Assembly (NCBI RefSeq): GCF_000381545.1
Contig: NZ_KB906693.1
Location: forward strand, 21,657-85,656
From: Rhodonellum psychrophilum GCM71 = DSM 17998
GTDB taxonomy: Bacteria > Bacteroidota > Bacteroidia > Cytophagales > Cyclobacteriaceae
Direction of reading: 5' to 3'
Length of the DNA: 64,000 bases
Part shown: piece by piece, positions 63,356-64,000 of the stretch
How the letters are laid out: each line of letters begins with the position of its first letter
How positions within the stretch are numbered: the first letter of the stretch is position 1
Notes under the pieces: generated by a model
Databases searched by the model: none
The model's input: only the letters and a program-made list of their open reading frames with translations
What the model was told of the DNA's origin: nothing
Made by a program: the position numbers and the translations under genes

Positions 63356-63854
63356 TTTGACTTTTTATATTGAAGGCACAAATTAATCACGTTTGATCCA
63401 TAAATCAAATTTCTTCCTTTTTGAACCACTTTTGATAACTTGAATAATGTTAAGTATTTCCTTTTTTATGTCAATAAAAATCTACTCGTTATTGGATTTT
63501 TTTCTTTAGCCAATAATAGCCTCTAGAGTTTTCCATATCTCTACGGATTCTTCTTTAGGTAAATGAAAATTGAAAACCTTTCAGGATTCTCGATCCTTAC
63601 ATTCCTGTTGAAGGATTAAAACCTCATAAGCATTTGATATAGAGAAATTTGCTGTTTTGACCATTGGAGAAATGTCAATAAAGAAAAAACGTTACTAAGG
63701 AAGAAATGTAAGCCTTGATTTTTTGGTTCCTTTTTGATCAAGGAAAAAGGGACAAAGAAAGAAAATTGCGATTAATGTCAACTATCTGCTTTGGCGAAAA
63801 CCCTTCGGGATTCAATCTTTTTCTTTAGCCAAAAAGAAACAATCACGACATACC

Positions 63855-63884
63855 AATTCCCACGGGTTGCAACCCGTGGGAATT
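63855..63884. repeat. 30-bp perfect palindrome (REP-like)
   Basis: AATTCCCACGGGTTG followed by its exact reverse complement. The CCCACGGGTTGC word is typical of dispersed palindromes in Bacteroidetes genomes, but no second copy lies in this window. Confidence 0.6.
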
Positions 63885-63937
63885 CAAGGTTAAAGCCCTT
63901 CAGGCTTCGTGATAATTGGTCGCCAAGGAAGGAAGGA

Positions 63938-63961
63938 GTGGTCTGTGGGGACACAGACCAC
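63938..63961. repeat. Hairpin, 10-bp stem (REP-like)
   Basis: GTGGTCTGTG (63938-63947) pairs with CACAGACCAC (63952-63961), loop GGGA. It lies 53 bp after the 30-bp palindrome. Confidence 0.55.
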
Positions 63962-64000
63962 GGTTAACCGGAAGGAAACGACACCTTCGCACTAAACCTC

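Larger units (their letters stand above)
63356..64000. other. Non-coding end of window with palindromic repeats
   Basis: No gene is supported. The phrase TTTTTCTTTAGCCAA occurs near 63498 and near 63819. Two strong palindromes lie at 63855-63884 and 63938-63961. Confidence 0.55.

Noticed and set aside
63855..63961. Possible CRISPR or tRNA-like structure
   Set aside because: The palindromes are single, not repeated with spacers, and do not fold as a cloverleaf; no CRISPR array or tRNA was found elsewhere in the window.

Overview
The window looks like a chromosomal segment of a Bacteroidota member, most likely a cytophagalean (Cyclobacteriaceae-like) bacterium. The evidence is a type IX secretion C-terminal domain next to a PorP/SprF protein, a SusC/SusD pair, many Bacteroidetes-style lipoproteins, and promoter -7 boxes of the TAnnTTTG type. 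No tRNA, rRNA or CRISPR array was recognised. Taxonomy is inferred from gene families only.

Layout. 1-2.9 kb: 3' end of a repeat-rich type IX secreted adhesin and its PorP/SprF partner. 2.9-7.7 kb: gene-poor, decayed DNA with a broken RhuM-like gene, two damaged copies of one small gene, a GreA/GreB-type factor and dispersed repeats. 7.7-9.5 kb: a two-gene unit with an MDR oxidoreductase and a DJ-1/PfpI protein. 10.7-24.8 kb: an N-acetylglucosamine utilisation locus. A LacI-type regulator is divergent from SusC, SusD, a FAS1/CBM96-like lipoprotein, NagB, a hexosaminidase-D-like GH20, a sodium:solute symporter, NagA and a classical GH20. Two LacI-type palindromes lie in the divergent promoter region.

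25.5-40.1 kb is a defence-type island. A type I restriction locus (hsdM, hsdS, hsdR) carries HigBA and a KilA-N protein inside it, and hsdM has lost both its start codon and an early sense codon. Fragments of a Panacea-domain gene, an hsdR duplication and a group II intron tail follow. Next comes an AT-rich five-gene minus-strand operon: a membrane protein, a P-loop GTPase, a membrane-anchored coiled-coil protein, a retropepsin-like lipoprotein and a nuclease lipoprotein. A HEPN-like gene in a cassette-like setting ends the island. The five-gene operon is one of the two best candidates for an undescribed system.

40.7-50 kb: an extended SDR reductase, relics of IS91-like elements, then a copper-resistance operon (Cys-rich secreted protein, HMA-DUF3347, DUF2911, CPH-type P1B ATPase, multicopper oxidase fused to a barrel-like domain). 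50-56.7 kb: IS relics, two small conserved-looking genes, a striking fusion of an eCIS core domain (DUF4157) to a complete Ser/Thr protein kinase, and a split hipB-hipS-hipT toxin system behind an array of four operator palindromes. The eCIS-kinase fusion is the second best candidate. 56.7-64 kb: housekeeping genes (mnmE, a thioredoxin, a DtxR-family regulator with paired operator boxes, a glycosyltransferase, dapD, a TPR lipoprotein, a secreted DnaJ-zinc-finger-like protein), then repeat-bearing non-coding DNA.

All family assignments come from reading motifs by eye; no database search was run.
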